Origin: Chimonanthus salicifolius | Taxonomy: Eukaryota > Streptophyta > Magnoliopsida > Laurales > Calycanthaceae | Length of the DNA: 64,000 nt | NCBI GenBank assembly: GCA_013350335.1 | Contig: CM023538.1 | Location: forward strand, 46,246,201-46,310,200 | Direction of reading: 5' to 3' | Shown: in pieces, positions 47,401 through 54,505 of the stretch | Layout: the number at the start of each line of letters is the position of its first letter | Numbering within the stretch: the first letter of the stretch is position 1 | Notes under the pieces: model-generated | Databases searched by the model: none | Told to the model about the DNA's origin: nothing | What the model saw: only the letters and a program-made list of their open reading frames with translations | Translations under genes and position numbers: made by a program

Positions 47401-48201
47401 CTTCTTTTGGGTGGAAATCAATTTGATGGGCATATTCTTGCTGAGTTGTGTCAAATGCAACGACTTAGGTTGTTGGACTTTTCATATAATGATCTTTCTG
47501 GAGACATACCTCGTTGTTTCAACAATATCTCTGCTTGGGTCAATCGCAATACGACTGGTGCTTCAACTCATAAGGCTTTTGACTACAACTTAAGAACCAC
47601 ATTTACAACTAAGGGAATAAAACTCACTTATGAAGGCACTCCACTTCTTCTGATGATCGGAATTGATTTCTCCTCAAATAAGTTGATGGGTAAAATTCCT
47701 CTGGAGATTGGATATTTGAAGGAGATACAATCATTGAACTTGTCTCACAACCTCTTAACTGGTGATATTCCAAAAACCTTTCAGTGCTTGAAGAATATAG
47801 AAAGCTTGGATCTCTCCAACAACAAACTGACAGGTCATATTCCAATGGAATTAACTCAACTCTATTCACTTTCTGCATTCAATGTTTCTTTCAATAATCT
47901 TTCAGGTATGATTCCATATTCAAAGGGACAATTTTCAACATTCAACGAGAGTATCTATGAAGGTAATCCAGATCTCTGTGGACAACCTCTCAAGAGAAAT
48001 TGTTCACCCAGTCCCCCAGCAAAACCTTCAGTTGAGCAAAGTAAAGAAAATGATGAATCAACGGTAGCAGACAATCCTCTATTTTTCTACTCATGTGTTG
48101 CTATTGGCTATGCATTAGGATTTTGGGGTTGCATTGCTCTTCTTTATATTTGTAAGAGTTGGAGAATGAAATTGTTTTCAGTTGTAGATCGCTTCTTTTA
48201 A
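4806..48201 (+). CDS. LRR receptor-like protein (RLP), multi-exon composite gene model
   Basis: Model: 4806-5169, 6058-6204, 8486-8638, 15225-15371, 17634-17786, 43416-43565, 45390-45542, 46331-48201. All internal exons are phase 1 at both ends with AG/GT borders. The joined length is 3138 bp, or 1045 residues, with no internal stop. Order: signal peptide (about 1-28), LRR N-terminal cap with paired cysteines, LRRs, acidic juxtamembrane stretch, one membrane span with a GYALG (GxxxG) motif, and a tail of about 16 residues without kinase. This is the architecture of Cf-9/AtRLP-type cell-surface receptors, which in known cases signal with the kinase SOBIR1. ATG 4806 precedes a good signal peptide; an in-frame ATG at 4737 falls in the TATA-like repeat. 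The 25.6-kb intron and duplicated exons mean the locus may instead be two or three fused or decayed paralogues. Transcript data are lacking. Confidence 0.55.
5170..6057 (+). other. RLP intron 1 with AAATTTC-rich simple sequence
   Basis: GT...AG interval. Positions about 5445-5660 are a degenerate array of GAAATTTCAGCCGAAATTT-like words, partly self-complementary. The last 190 bp are shared with the sequence before the 15225 exon. No gene is seen. Confidence 0.6.
6058..6204 (+). CDS. RLP LRR exon a1
   Basis: 147 bp, TTTGCAG acceptor and CAG/GTATGG donor, phase 1-1. It encodes about two LRRs ([14 protein letters not shown], then [18 protein letters not shown]) with the plant LxxLxxLxLxxN spacing. 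It joins in frame to exon 1 (split codon GCG). Confidence 0.75.
6518..6737 (+). pseudogene. Truncated RLP exon 1 copy inside an intron
   Basis: The open frame begins at an ATG and retains [20 protein letters not shown] and LGTWYPN, clearly homologous to the LRR N-cap of the 4806 exon. The signal peptide is missing, replaced by unrelated AT-rich sequence. The end still resembles the exon-1 donor (GCGCAACGTAATC), with a changed last exon base. It is likely a relic of a tandem paralogue. An alternative first exon is unlikely without a signal peptide. Confidence 0.7.
7732..7800 (+). pseudogene. Broken LRR exon 'b' relic
   Basis: Matches the second half of the intact exon at 43416-43565 (AACCTGA.GAAGTTACAA... 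and ATAAGAGGCAACTTTTTCTC). It lacks the first half and has lost the ATCAGGTATTTGT donor by a small deletion, so it cannot be spliced. The same lesion is present in the second block at 16880-16948. Confidence 0.7.
8486..8638 (+). CDS. RLP LRR exon c1
   Basis: 153 bp, TTTTACAG acceptor and ACAG/GTATGAAG donor, phase 1-1. It encodes [20 protein letters not shown] and [20 protein letters not shown], two canonical plant extracellular LRRs. It is identical to 17634-17786. Confidence 0.75.
9853..13136 (-). pseudogene. Copia gag-pol, frameshifted and 3'-truncated
   Basis: Read from 13136 downward. Gag begins [15 protein letters not shown] and contains [17 protein letters not shown], then shifts frame near 12890. 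A degenerate zinc knuckle [13 protein letters not shown] has the last Cys replaced. Protease carries DTSA in place of DTGA (near 12120). Integrase shows [16 protein letters not shown] and [10 protein letters not shown]. Reverse transcriptase shows [14 protein letters not shown], YGLKQAP and YVDDIVLTG. Several frameshifts and stops separate these parts, so no polyprotein can be made. Confidence 0.85.
14054..14218 (-). repeat. 5' LTR of the truncated Copia
   Basis: About 165 bp. On the minus strand it begins TGTCACAAAG (at 14218) and ends next to the PBS-like TGGTATCAGC. Inferred from position relative to the PBS and the TG start; no second LTR remains for comparison. Confidence 0.55.
14356..14429. 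repeat. (AT)n microsatellite
   Basis: About 37 uninterrupted AT dinucleotides immediately before a third copy of the RLP intron segment. Likely polymorphic; it may also mark a rearrangement junction. Confidence 0.95.
14430..15032 (+). repeat. Third copy of an RLP intron segment
   Basis: Closely matches about 6911-7545 and 16062-16685 (CAAGAAATGTTTAAAATTATAAAAT...). It ends at TTTTCCCAT, where the sequence switches to the block that precedes exon a2. This join marks the recombination breakpoint of the duplication. It is more diverged from the other two copies than they are from each other. Confidence 0.75.
15225..15371 (+). CDS. RLP LRR exon a2
   Basis: 147 bp, GCAG acceptor and CAG/GTATGG donor, phase 1-1. 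It encodes [20 protein letters not shown] and [18 protein letters not shown]. More diverged from a1 ([19 protein letters not shown]) than the downstream block is, mainly at solvent-exposed LRR positions. Confidence 0.7.
15686..15871 (+). pseudogene. Second truncated RLP exon 1 copy
   Basis: Counterpart of 6518-6737. It retains [20 protein letters not shown] and [16 protein letters not shown], with no signal peptide and a deletion just before the donor-like GCGCAAGGTAATC. Probably non-functional. Confidence 0.7.
16880..16948 (+). pseudogene. Second broken LRR exon 'b' relic
   Basis: Identical lesion to 7732-7800: the first half of the exon and the donor site are missing. The lesion therefore predates the block duplication. 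Confidence 0.7.
17634..17786 (+). CDS. RLP LRR exon c2
   Basis: 153 bp, identical to exon c1 with the same splice borders, phase 1-1. If the composite model is right, the next exon is 25.6 kb away, beyond the nested transposons. Confidence 0.65.
19064..19375 (+). other. Flank before the nested Copia, no gene recognised
   Basis: Purine-rich (GAGAGAGGGAGAGG near 19340-19360) non-coding sequence between the RLP block and the LTR start. The base composition differs from the RLP introns and may belong to an older element. Confidence 0.4.
19376..19920 (+). repeat. 5' LTR of nested Copia, first part
   Basis: Matches 24900-25448 of the 3' LTR. It is interrupted after AGGTG by the 2.8-kb insert. A TATA-like CTATAAATAAGG near 19653-19664 is conserved in the 3' copy (25188-25199) and probably is the LTR promoter. 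Confidence 0.85.
19921..22720 (-). mobile_element. 2.8-kb solo-LTR-like insertion in the Copia 5' LTR
   Basis: The insert has TGATG...TATCA (TG...CA) ends and perfect 5-bp target duplications AGGTG (19916-19920 and 22721-22725). It contains no gag or pol, as expected of a solo LTR left by LTR-LTR recombination. Read on the minus strand it starts TGATAGACACCGTAAAATTAC and ends ...TAAAATTTACATCA; minus orientation is a guess. 21300-22440 is rich in CTG/CTT words and produces long Cys/Leu/Ser-rich open frames on both strands that are not genes. A CATGGAATTGG-like unique stretch near 22300 shows no domain. Confidence 0.75.
22721..23340 (+). repeat. 5' LTR of nested Copia, second part
   Basis: Resumes with the duplicated AGGTG and continues to CTAACA. 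It matches 25449-25703 plus 31483-31869 of the 3' LTR, which proves that both inserts are younger than this element. Confidence 0.85.
23401..24489 (+). pseudogene. Copia gag and pre-integrase remnant
   Basis: It starts [17 protein letters not shown] and [19 protein letters not shown], typical of a Copia gag N-terminus. A stop or frameshift follows WEELEMPL (23627). The next frames carry [15 protein letters not shown], a basic region and a zinc knuckle CYYCKKE interrupted by a stop before its His. 24271-24489 reads [15 protein letters not shown], the conserved region just after protease. All catalytic domains downstream are deleted. Confidence 0.8.
24490..24899 (+). other. Untranslated tail of the nested Copia
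   Basis: Non-coding stretch between the gag/pre-integrase relic and the polypurine tract AAGGTGGAGAT (24889-24899). No pol domain is recognisable. Confidence 0.6.
24900..25703 (+). repeat. 3' LTR of nested Copia, first part
   Basis: Matches the 5' LTR parts in order. It is interrupted after TTGGT by the inner Copia. Confidence 0.85.
25704..25991 (-). repeat. 3' LTR of the inner Copia
   Basis: Matches 31192-31482. Contains a twice-repeated TGATTTCTCTCGA(C/T)TGGGAATCG motif near its end. Confidence 0.85.
25850..30290 (-). pseudogene. Inner Copia gag-pol, multiply broken
   Basis: Read from 30290 downward. The gag start is [13 protein letters not shown], shifting frame into [16 protein letters not shown] (30174). 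It includes [12 protein letters not shown] and [17 protein letters not shown]. Protease has an intact DTGAT motif ([12 protein letters not shown], near 29230). Integrase shows [26 protein letters not shown] and [12 protein letters not shown]. Reverse transcriptase shows [15 protein letters not shown] and YVDDIIVTG (near 26950). RNase H shows [15 protein letters not shown] and [20 protein letters not shown], ending near [10 protein letters not shown]. At least six frame breaks separate these parts. Confidence 0.85.
31192..31482 (-). repeat. 5' LTR of the inner Copia
   Basis: Adjoins the PBS TGGCATCAAGAGCC on the minus strand and is 291 bp, three longer than its partner. Just inside the element, 30440-31190 is a purine-rich untranslated leader without a gene. 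Confidence 0.85.
31483..31869 (+). repeat. 3' LTR of nested Copia, second part
   Basis: Resumes after the TTGGT duplication and matches 22970-23340 of the 5' LTR, ending GCTAATAATCCTAAAA. Confidence 0.85.
31870..32587 (-). pseudogene. Decayed Ty3/Gypsy fragment, left part
   Basis: The minus strand around 32480-32590 reads like a Gypsy gag zinc-knuckle region ([10 protein letters not shown] after repair of the frame by eye). Nearer 31900-31960 it resembles the end of pol (...SGGRT/DMIRPK). Frames are broken throughout. It continues beyond the Copia insert at 37512, so the two parts were once contiguous. Confidence 0.55.
32588..33005 (-). repeat. 3' LTR of the CCCTT-flanked Copia
   Basis: 418 bp, TG...CA ends, aligning along its whole length to 37088-37506. 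Contains three spaced ACA(T/C)(A/G)GGACACCT-like words. Confidence 0.9.
33006..36957 (-). pseudogene. Copia gag-pol of the CCCTT-flanked element
   Basis: Read from 36957 downward. Gag starts [20 protein letters not shown] and includes [12 protein letters not shown]; after a break it continues to an RGRG-rich tail and a zinc knuckle [10 protein letters not shown] ending in a stop where the last Cys is due. In protease the DSG triad reads NSG ([12 protein letters not shown], near 35975), removing the catalytic Asp. Integrase shows [23 protein letters not shown] and [14 protein letters not shown]. Reverse transcriptase shows [20 protein letters not shown] and YVDDMIYIG. RNase H shows [21 protein letters not shown], ending at VTDGFTKAL. 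About eight frame breaks are present. Confidence 0.85.
37088..37506 (-). repeat. 5' LTR of the CCCTT-flanked Copia
   Basis: 419 bp LTR next to the PBS. On the minus strand it starts TGATGAAAATC, against TGATGCAAATC in the partner. Confidence 0.9.
37512..38250 (-). pseudogene. Decayed Ty3/Gypsy gag, right part
   Basis: The minus strand reads as a gag capsid-like segment: [18 protein letters not shown] near 37810-37860, then after a stop [10 protein letters not shown] and a longer open piece to 37493. This matches the plant Gypsy gag pattern RQGSxSVxEYxxEF...RFxxGL. It is the other side of the target site used by the Copia at 32588-37506. Confidence 0.6.
38251..39428 (+). other. RLP intron segment, no exon left
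   Basis: About 38480-39400 is homologous to the intron preceding exon c3 (43790-45380), including ACTAATTTTGGAAAGTCTTGTGAGTTAATTGACTCA. By analogy a 'c'-type exon should follow, but the Gypsy insertion begins at 39429 and no such exon is seen. It indicates another partly lost exon unit of the RLP locus. Confidence 0.6.
39429..41777 (-). pseudogene. Gypsy gag-pol fragment
   Basis: Gag (from 41777): [37 protein letters not shown] and LRPSI-like [10 protein letters not shown]. The zinc knuckle [15 protein letters not shown] has Tyr in place of the second Cys and of the last Cys. Protease shows [13 protein letters not shown] (near 40900). Reverse transcriptase shows [44 protein letters not shown] and FIDDIL (about 40000-40017). 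Several stops interrupt 39429-40170. The combination fits chromovirus-type plant Gypsy. Confidence 0.8.
42412..42675 (-). CDS. Small three-zinc-knuckle ORF upstream of Gypsy gag
   Basis: 87 codons, open and separate from gag. It has three zinc-knuckle-like units: [14 protein letters not shown] (CX2CX4HX4C), [16 protein letters not shown] (longer last gap) and [14 protein letters not shown]. The N-terminus is Ser/Pro/Tyr-rich. It lies between the 5' LTR and gag, where most elements have only an untranslated leader, and reads in the same direction. It may be a nucleic-acid-binding accessory protein of the element or a displaced duplicated gag tail. Function unknown. Confidence 0.5.
   Translation of the reverse strand: MSSSMEQPLSPYYTPSTPPEYYLCLLCNQLGHLTDDCPYPINVVCPVCGFTGHGREEMNCPYIGGAGIVSCLICGRLDHIESGCPQL
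42928..43035 (-). repeat. Short 5' LTR of the Gypsy element
   Basis: Minus-strand TGTAATACCC...GGCGTGACA, only 108 bp, far shorter than the usual LTR of this group. It is followed by a degenerate PBS-like TTGATATGTGAG. Probably internally deleted. Confidence 0.5.
43036..43415 (+). other. RLP intron before exon b3
   Basis: AT-rich intron sequence resuming after the Gypsy, ending in a TTTTTTTTCTCTCTTTTACAG polypyrimidine tract and acceptor. No gene. Confidence 0.7.
43416..43565 (+). CDS. RLP LRR exon b3 (intact b type)
   Basis: 150 bp, TTTTACAG acceptor and TCAG/GTATTTG donor, phase 1-1. It encodes [19 protein letters not shown] and [20 protein letters not shown]. It is the complete form of the relics at 7732 and 16880 and the only intact b exon in the window. 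Confidence 0.8.
43566..45389 (+). other. RLP intron with internally duplicated segments
   Basis: A segment beginning near TATATAATGATTTAAGGT and running through CTTCATTATTTT is present at about 43965-44240 and again at about 44665-44960, and also at 38640-38960. No gene is seen; the intron grew by segmental duplication. Confidence 0.65.
45390..45542 (+). CDS. RLP LRR exon c3
   Basis: 153 bp, CTTTACAG acceptor and ACAG/GTATGAAG donor, phase 1-1. It encodes [20 protein letters not shown] and [20 protein letters not shown]. Clearly paralogous to c1/c2 but diverged at variable LRR positions. Confidence 0.8.
45543..46330 (+). other. RLP last intron
   Basis: T-rich intron ending TATTTTGTAG. No open frame of interest and no repeat boundary seen. 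Confidence 0.75.
46331..48201 (+). CDS. RLP last exon: LRR array, membrane span and tail
   Basis: An uninterrupted reading frame of 623 codons plus stop. It encodes about twenty plant-type LRRs (for example [57 protein letters not shown]). A non-LRR island carrying the [18 protein letters not shown] stretch precedes the last four repeats. The C-terminal cap follows ([15 protein letters not shown]), then an acidic stretch, a membrane span with [14 protein letters not shown], and a basic 16-residue tail ending VVDRFF. This is the region order of Cf-like RLPs. No kinase follows. It is the best-preserved exon of the locus and is free of lesions. Confidence 0.93.
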
Positions 48202-50562
48202 GTTTGATTGCACTTTATGAGTGTATACTATGTATTTCAATGTTACCAAGGAGTCTGTGCTACATTTTAAAGTTGTGTTTATGTAATGAATTTTATAGCT
48301 CTATTTATGCTACACTTAAAGAAATCCCATGATTTCAGAGTTCTTGGGTTATGTAGACGTGTTAATCATGATACGGTTGATGCATGAAACGTGTTTACCA
48401 TAAGCCTCATTTGGATCTTGCTCTTATATTCACCGAATCTTTTTTCAATTATGTTTGAATTAACTTCCATGACTTTTTTTTTTTGCAAAACTGAATCAGG
48501 ATTTTTTGTTAAAAACATATTTAATTAAATAAAATTTAAAAAATTGTCATGTTTCGAACAAGGGAGATGTAAAAAATACTCTATAATTATCTATCATGTT
48601 AAAGAAACAAGGGTGGAGACAAAATAGGCCCACGTGGCACTCTCTCCATTCTCACCTCAAACTCCATTAAATTCAATTTATGCATTTTATCATAAGAGCA
48701 GAGTCGTTCGTACTCCAAAATCTCTCCAATTTTGATGCGGGCATATAACCCGATGACGACTCGATTAAAAATGAATCGACTCGATTGGACAAAATTAACG
48801 AATTTGTTCTCTGAATTTATGCTCATATCAATGGTGGGAAGAGATGACCTAGACATAATCCATTGGACAAATTTGTACCAGAATATGGGACAATTTGCAT
48901 AATATGGGCCTAGGACTATTTGCATAATTTGGCACTGGGCCCATTTAGGATAGTTTTGGGCCTCAAAAGTCCAATAAATCAAACCTGTTTGATTCCCTGA
49001 GGGACCCAACTCGAAATGCCATGTCACCTAGTGAATCAACACCATGTGGGCCCCAGTAGAAATGCCGAAATTGTACGGAAAATCTGACCGAAAATGAAAA
49101 AGCTTGAAGCATGAACCATGTGGGCCTGGGAATCAAAGTTGAAAAGTCCAACTTAGAAAATGCCCTTTATTGTTAAAATAATAAACTCGGGAAAAAAAAA
49201 AAAAGTTAGCGGCTGATACTATCACCGATATTGCTGATATCGGCCGATATGACGTTGGCAGGAAACACCGATATTCGATTTTTTTTTTAAATCAATGATA
49301 TTTATGATATTGATTGTTATTATATCCGTTAGAAATATTGAGAACACATTGCAATTGTCATGCCCAATAGGTCGAAAAAGAAGAAAAATTATATTGAATT
49401 GAAACTTTTTCTCAATGTATTTTAACCTTTTATTTTATTCTTTTGCATTTTAATTCCCAATATGCAAGCAAGTTCAAGTTCAATGCTAGAATATATTTAA
49501 ATATTTCTCTTAAACTTTTTCGATGTTATTACTCAGACGACAGGGGCGGACGAAACTGCCGTTAAAAAACAAAGACAAACAACGAAAATAAGAATTAGAA
49601 GGATTCGACGGACTCCTTTACAAACTGTAGAAAAGTTTCTTGGATGAATTATTCAATTATTTAAAATCTTTCATCTTCTGATCAGTCCTACCTTCAAGCA
49701 TGACTCTTTAGATCATTCTAAGCTTTTAAACTTGTGTGCTGGTTAGACCTCCTCTTTTCACATTATTTATTTATTTATTAAAACTCCCTTTCTACCAATT
49801 CTATGCCTCACTACCTATTACGTATTGAAGAAGTTTTAAAATATCATGATTTGAATTACATCCTATTTTTTGAATATAAATAATAATTTTAAAAACATTG
49901 TTACTAATTTGAGGTTTAAAATCTTTAATTATTATTATCTCATCACATCAATTCTCCCGAGCTGATGCATGAATCTATCTTTCAATTGTCCACCTTCGTA
50001 TCAATTTGTAAAAGTTAGGCCTTTCATTTTAAAGAAATTTCTCATCAACAATAGTTTGTAATAGAGAATTCCTCATCCTTATTTTTTTTTTTTTTTGTCT
50101 TTTTCTTTTCCCTTTTCAAATCTTGATTGATTGAGCTTTGCACTCCAAATAAATTTCACATAATCAATAATTTATAATAGAAAACTTCTCAATCAATCAA
50201 GATTGGATCTTGTTCTTGCAACATCGGTGAAACCCATTCCTTTTTCAATTTTAATAATAAAAGGGTTAGTGTTTAGTTGATTTGCTTGATTGAAAAAACT
50301 GAATCATGATTTTTTTTTAAAAAAAAATATTTAATTAAATAAATTTGTTCATGTTTTGAATACGGGAGATGTGAAACTTGCTTTATAATTATCTATTACA
50401 TTATACAAAATTTCAAGCCAAAATGAAATGGCGAAATTGTAGAAAAAATCTGACCCAAAATGAAAATACTCGAAGCATGAACTATGTGGGCCTGGGAATC
50501 AAAGTTGTAAAGTCCAACTTTGGAAGAACCATGTGCTGCTTTTAAAAGTAAGTGTTAGCCCC
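48202..50562. other. Intergenic region downstream of the RLP
   Basis: No gene recognised. Two segments are duplicated in the same order: 48491-48598 with 50299-50403, and 49059-49156 with 50425-50524, suggesting an old segmental duplication with about 1.1 kb of different DNA between. 49210-49290 is rich in CGATAT/ATATCGG words. 50090-50210 has an imperfect inverted repeat around CTTGATTGATTGAG. The 142-aa minus frame at 48599-49027 shows no family. Confidence 0.5.
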
Positions 50563-50616
50563 AAGGTTTCAACCCAAGGATATATGAGTATTTATTATGA
50601 CCACAAACCATTAAAG
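50563..50616 (+). repeat. Sirevirus 5' LTR, first part
   Basis: Matches the first 54 bp of the 3' LTR at 61248. It ends in the target duplication TAAAG of the inserted solo LTR. Confidence 0.85.
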
Positions 50617-53600
50617 TGTAACACCCCAATTTCTCAATGAAGTGGAAATTACGAAAATGCCCCTGAGTTGTTAAATTAATTATTTTGTGATGTCAAATAA
50701 GGAAATGGTGGGGCCCATTGCTCAAATTAAGGTCATATGAGCACATTATAAATATCAAATTTGATTGGATGGGTAATGAACATCAATTGGGTCGAAAATG
50801 GCTAAATGGGTCAAATGGCTCAATTGGACCCAATGGGTCAAAATGGATGATTTGACCATTGTGTAAGCTCAAATTAAAATGAGGTCAAGCTGAACTGATA
50901 AGAAATCAGTTATATAAAAAATGGGTAGGCTTGATCCATATGTAAAAACCAATTAGAAATGACCAAAATACCATAATTGGGTCATGGAGTCAAAAACGGG
51001 TCAAGGAGCTAAAGGTGGACCCAACGGGTCGTGTTGACCAAATGGACTATAGTTGACCGTGTGGACCCTCAAATGAGTTCATTGGTGAGTTCAATCAGGT
51101 TAGGTGGAACCGATTTTAATTAATTTTTGATTTAAGAGTGAGTTGACTCCAATTCATTAAATGGTTGTCAATTAATGAGGTGAGTTGGACTTGTGAGTTA
51201 GGTGAGTCAAAATGAAAATAAAAAGGGCTGCAAATTAGTGAGTTGAGTAGGAATATGAGGAGGTGGCTCGGTCATGAATCACTCAAAACAAGTCCCACAC
51301 GTTGGGGACTTGTTGGGGTAGTTTCCACACTAAGTTTAAATGTAAACCCATGGGAATTAAATGGGTTACATGGGGTTGCCAAAGGTTGCAACGGTTGGTA
51401 CCAAGGGGTGCCTTGGATGGCACCCAATACCCCTTGGTTTTATCAAAAGATTAATGAGGAAAAATGAGGTACTTTGGGCTGTTTTAACAAAAGGAAAACA
51501 CATCTCATTTGGCCGAATATGCATTGCCAAAATCTTGGAATTCCCATCTCTCCCTCCCTCTCAAGAACACCATCATTTGGCCGAATTGGACTTGGTGTTT
51601 CTCACCATTGAATCAAGCATACAACCGGCTAGGAACTAAGGAAGAAGAAAGGAAACAAGAGGGGAGAAGGCAAGGAGCAAAAGGCAAAGGAAATTGGTAA
51701 GTATTTCCTTTGAATTATGTTTAATAAAATGGGTTAAATAAGACATGATTCGGCCATGTGATGGCCAAATCTATCAAAGGGTTAAAGTATGATTTTTTTT
51801 TATGTCCAATTAGATGGAAAACATGGACATAGGGTTCGGCCACTTTGGATAGCCGAACCCCATGAAATATTATGGTTAATGTTGATGGTTTTGTAAGATT
51901 TAAACCATGCAAGTATAGGACTGATTTTGGATGTTTAAGATGCATGCTTTGGAAAAATTGAAAGCATGGATTTGGATGTCATAATTTGGCCATGCTATGG
52001 CCGAATTTGACAAGGGTCTAAACCATGGAAGATGGTGTCAAAAAGGAGTGGAAATGGACCATTGGGTTCAGCCACTTTGGTGGCCGAACCCCATGGAAAA
52101 AGTTGGTTAATGTTTATGGTTTTTGAAATTTAAAACCATACAAGTTAGGACTGTTTTTACATGTTTTATTAGATTTAAAATACATGTTTTAAAGAGGGTT
52201 AAAACATGGTTTGGATATCATGAAGGGCTGAAGTTATCAAGGGTTTAAACCTTGGTTGGTGGTTGTTTAAAAATGACAAAAAGGAATCCTTGGGTTCGGC
52301 CACTTTGGATGGCCGAACCCCATGAAATTGTTTGGATTTTTGGATGGTTATTGAAAGGTAAAAACCATGTAATTATTATACTGATTTTTACATGATTCAA
52401 TGGACATGAAATGTAAGTGGAAAAGGATTCAAAACTTGGGCACAGGGTTCGGCCACATTGGATGGCCGAACCCCATAAAAGTATTTGATATTTGGTATGG
52501 TTTTTGGAGAGATAAAAACCATACCCATAGCGGTGAGTGTTTATGTAATTAAATGAAAGTAAGATTTCTGTTTTGGGTTGGCCATAAGATGGCTAAACTA
52601 TGTGTTTAACATGGCTAAGGGGTAGAGCCAATTGATATTTAAATAATGGACATTATTGAGCAAAAAAACCATAACGGTTCGGCCATGAGTATGGCCGAAC
52701 CTCATGGACTGTTTTCATGGGCCATTTTATGGATGCGTATGTGATTTAAGATGGAATTATGTTTACTGTTTTGTTCGGCCAAAACATGACTGAACCATGT
52801 TAAGGTTGTGGGAAAGTTGTAGAGTTTAATCAAGGTATTGGTAGCAATGGCATGTTTGTAAATAAGGGTCACAATCATGAGATGAAAAATGGACCTAAGT
52901 GAAATAAGTGAGGTTCGGCCAAGGTGTATGGCCGAACCCCACCTATAAACATTTGTTTCGGGTAATATTTCTATGGACATAAATTATTATAAAAGATGAA
53001 CCAATGGCAAAAATTGTAAATATGGGCAATAATGGAAGGACTTGAAAGTAGGACCAAATCAAGATGATGAGGTTCGGCCCCAGTGTATGGCCAAACCCCA
53101 TGAGTTGGTATTTGTGGACTTAGACTAAAAAATGAGAATCAAATGAAGTAAGGGATTAAAGTTGGTTCATGATTTATGTGAATAAGGTGACGGATCTCTG
53201 TGATGGTGCACGACTGCGAGCGGTGACCGGATAAAGTCTAAGAAAGAACGGACGCTGAAGTGATTCTTCAGTAGGTTCCTACCTCCTTCTAACCACAGTT
53301 TTTACCCAGTTTTCTTATGAGATTCTTGTTTATTTATGTGGTTTCAAATGATATATTATGCATTATCAAATGGCATACAACATTGGTATCTCATGCATAG
53401 ACATGGGATGATGAATGAAGTTCTACAGTGTTACAATTATGGGTTACGTTCTCTTCGGCGGTGCAAGTCACGCCGGGAGGAGTAACATGATGATCATAGT
53501 CACATTGGTCTCCTTAGGCGATGAGAGTCCTGTCAGGAGGACTCATACGTGATATGAATCAGTCAGTAATGAAGAGATGTAAGTGTATTGTGATTTACCT

Positions 53601-54261
53601 TGTCGGTGCAAGGCACGTCAAGTGATGGCTATGAAGGTACATGATGGGGGAGGCCCATTGCATGTGCATACTTCATAGCATTGTTTTACCTATTTTTACT
53701 AATCATGTACTATGATATATATGCATGTTTTATATGCTAATCATGTGGTAGCCCTGATTCGGGAACCTACTGGGCGCGTTGATCTAACGCCCTAATTTTA
53801 TCCTCAGAGGAGAATGCAGGTACAAGTAAAGGGAAAAAGAAGGTCGATGACCAGGAGGGAAGCCAAGCCTAAGCGCTTGAATGTTGGACTGGACTTCTTT
53901 ATATTACTGTCATTTGAACTATATATTGTCGGACATGTAATAAGTCATTACTTGCTATGGTTTGATTAGGTTAATAACATCGGATGGTTGATTTATGTTA
54001 ATTAATGTTTGAGACTGTTACTTGCTATCTAGTCTTTCTATTCCGCAGTTAATCTAGGTTATTCCGCATGCTGATGTTAGTTCCATGTGTGATTCATTGT
54101 CATGGTCTAGTCCATGTATACATGGGTGGCCAGTTAAGGTTCAGACTTGAGTAGTCTGAACTTAACTCGCGTCGTGACGCCGCCCTCTCTCTTTCGATGT
54201 TTTTTTGTTACTTTAAAAAAAAATTAGACTCTGAAATTCTCGGAAAGGGCAGGGCGTTACA
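50617..54261 (+). mobile_element. 3.6-kb solo LTR inside the Sirevirus 5' LTR
   Basis: It starts TGTAACACCCCAATTTC and ends GGGCGTTACA, with perfect TAAAG target duplications (50612-50616 and 54262-54266). No gag, pol, PBS or polypurine tract is present, so this is a solo LTR rather than a full element. TGTAACACCCC starts and multi-kilobase LTRs are typical of Tekay/Del-like Gypsy. It contains eleven foldback motifs of the type TTCGGCCA...TGGCCGAA between 51747 and 53100. Small open frames inside it show no domains. Confidence 0.88.
51747..53100 (+). repeat. Array of eleven TTCGGCCA/TGGCCGAA foldback motifs
   Basis: Motifs at about 51747, 51832, 51984, 52064, 52292, 52445, 52577, 52676, 52772, 52912 and 53071. 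A typical form is GGGTTCGGCCACTTTGG followed by ATGGCCGAACCCCATG, a 10-13 bp stem with a short loop. The spacers share AAAACCATGCAAGTTAGGACTG-like words, so the array is a degenerate tandem repeat of roughly 100-230 bp units. Several motifs carry compensatory-looking or one-sided changes. Confidence 0.8.
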
Positions 54262-54266
54262 TAAAG

Positions 54267-54505
54267 TGTGATATTTAACATTTCAAATGGTATCACTCTA
54301 TGAGACATGTATCACATTTAAGAAGACACGTATTGGATATCATGAAGATGAAGTTGATGATATCAAGCCTTGTACATCAAGTCAAATCTTGGAGATCAAA
54401 TGGCTTACAAAATTCAAAGACTGAAGATCAAGAACTTGGAAGATCAAAGTCATGTATAGAGTCTAATCATGAGTGTTTAGGAAATTGTGTTGTAAATGTG
54501 CTCTT
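54267..54505 (+). repeat. Sirevirus 5' LTR, second part (truncated)
   Basis: Matches the 3' LTR from about 61314 to 61552 (ATGAAGAT.AAGTTGATGATATCAAGCC...), then breaks off into gag sequence. Everything between was deleted, including LTR end, PBS and gag start. Confidence 0.8.

Noticed and set aside
48599..49027. 142-residue minus frame downstream of the RLP
   Set aside because: No recognisable motif, and it overlaps a duplicated intergenic segment.
51747..53100. Possible CRISPR-like array (short palindromic repeats with spacers)
   Set aside because: Repeats are degenerate, spacing is irregular and spacers share sequence. The array lies inside a plant LTR with TSDs, and no cas gene is present.
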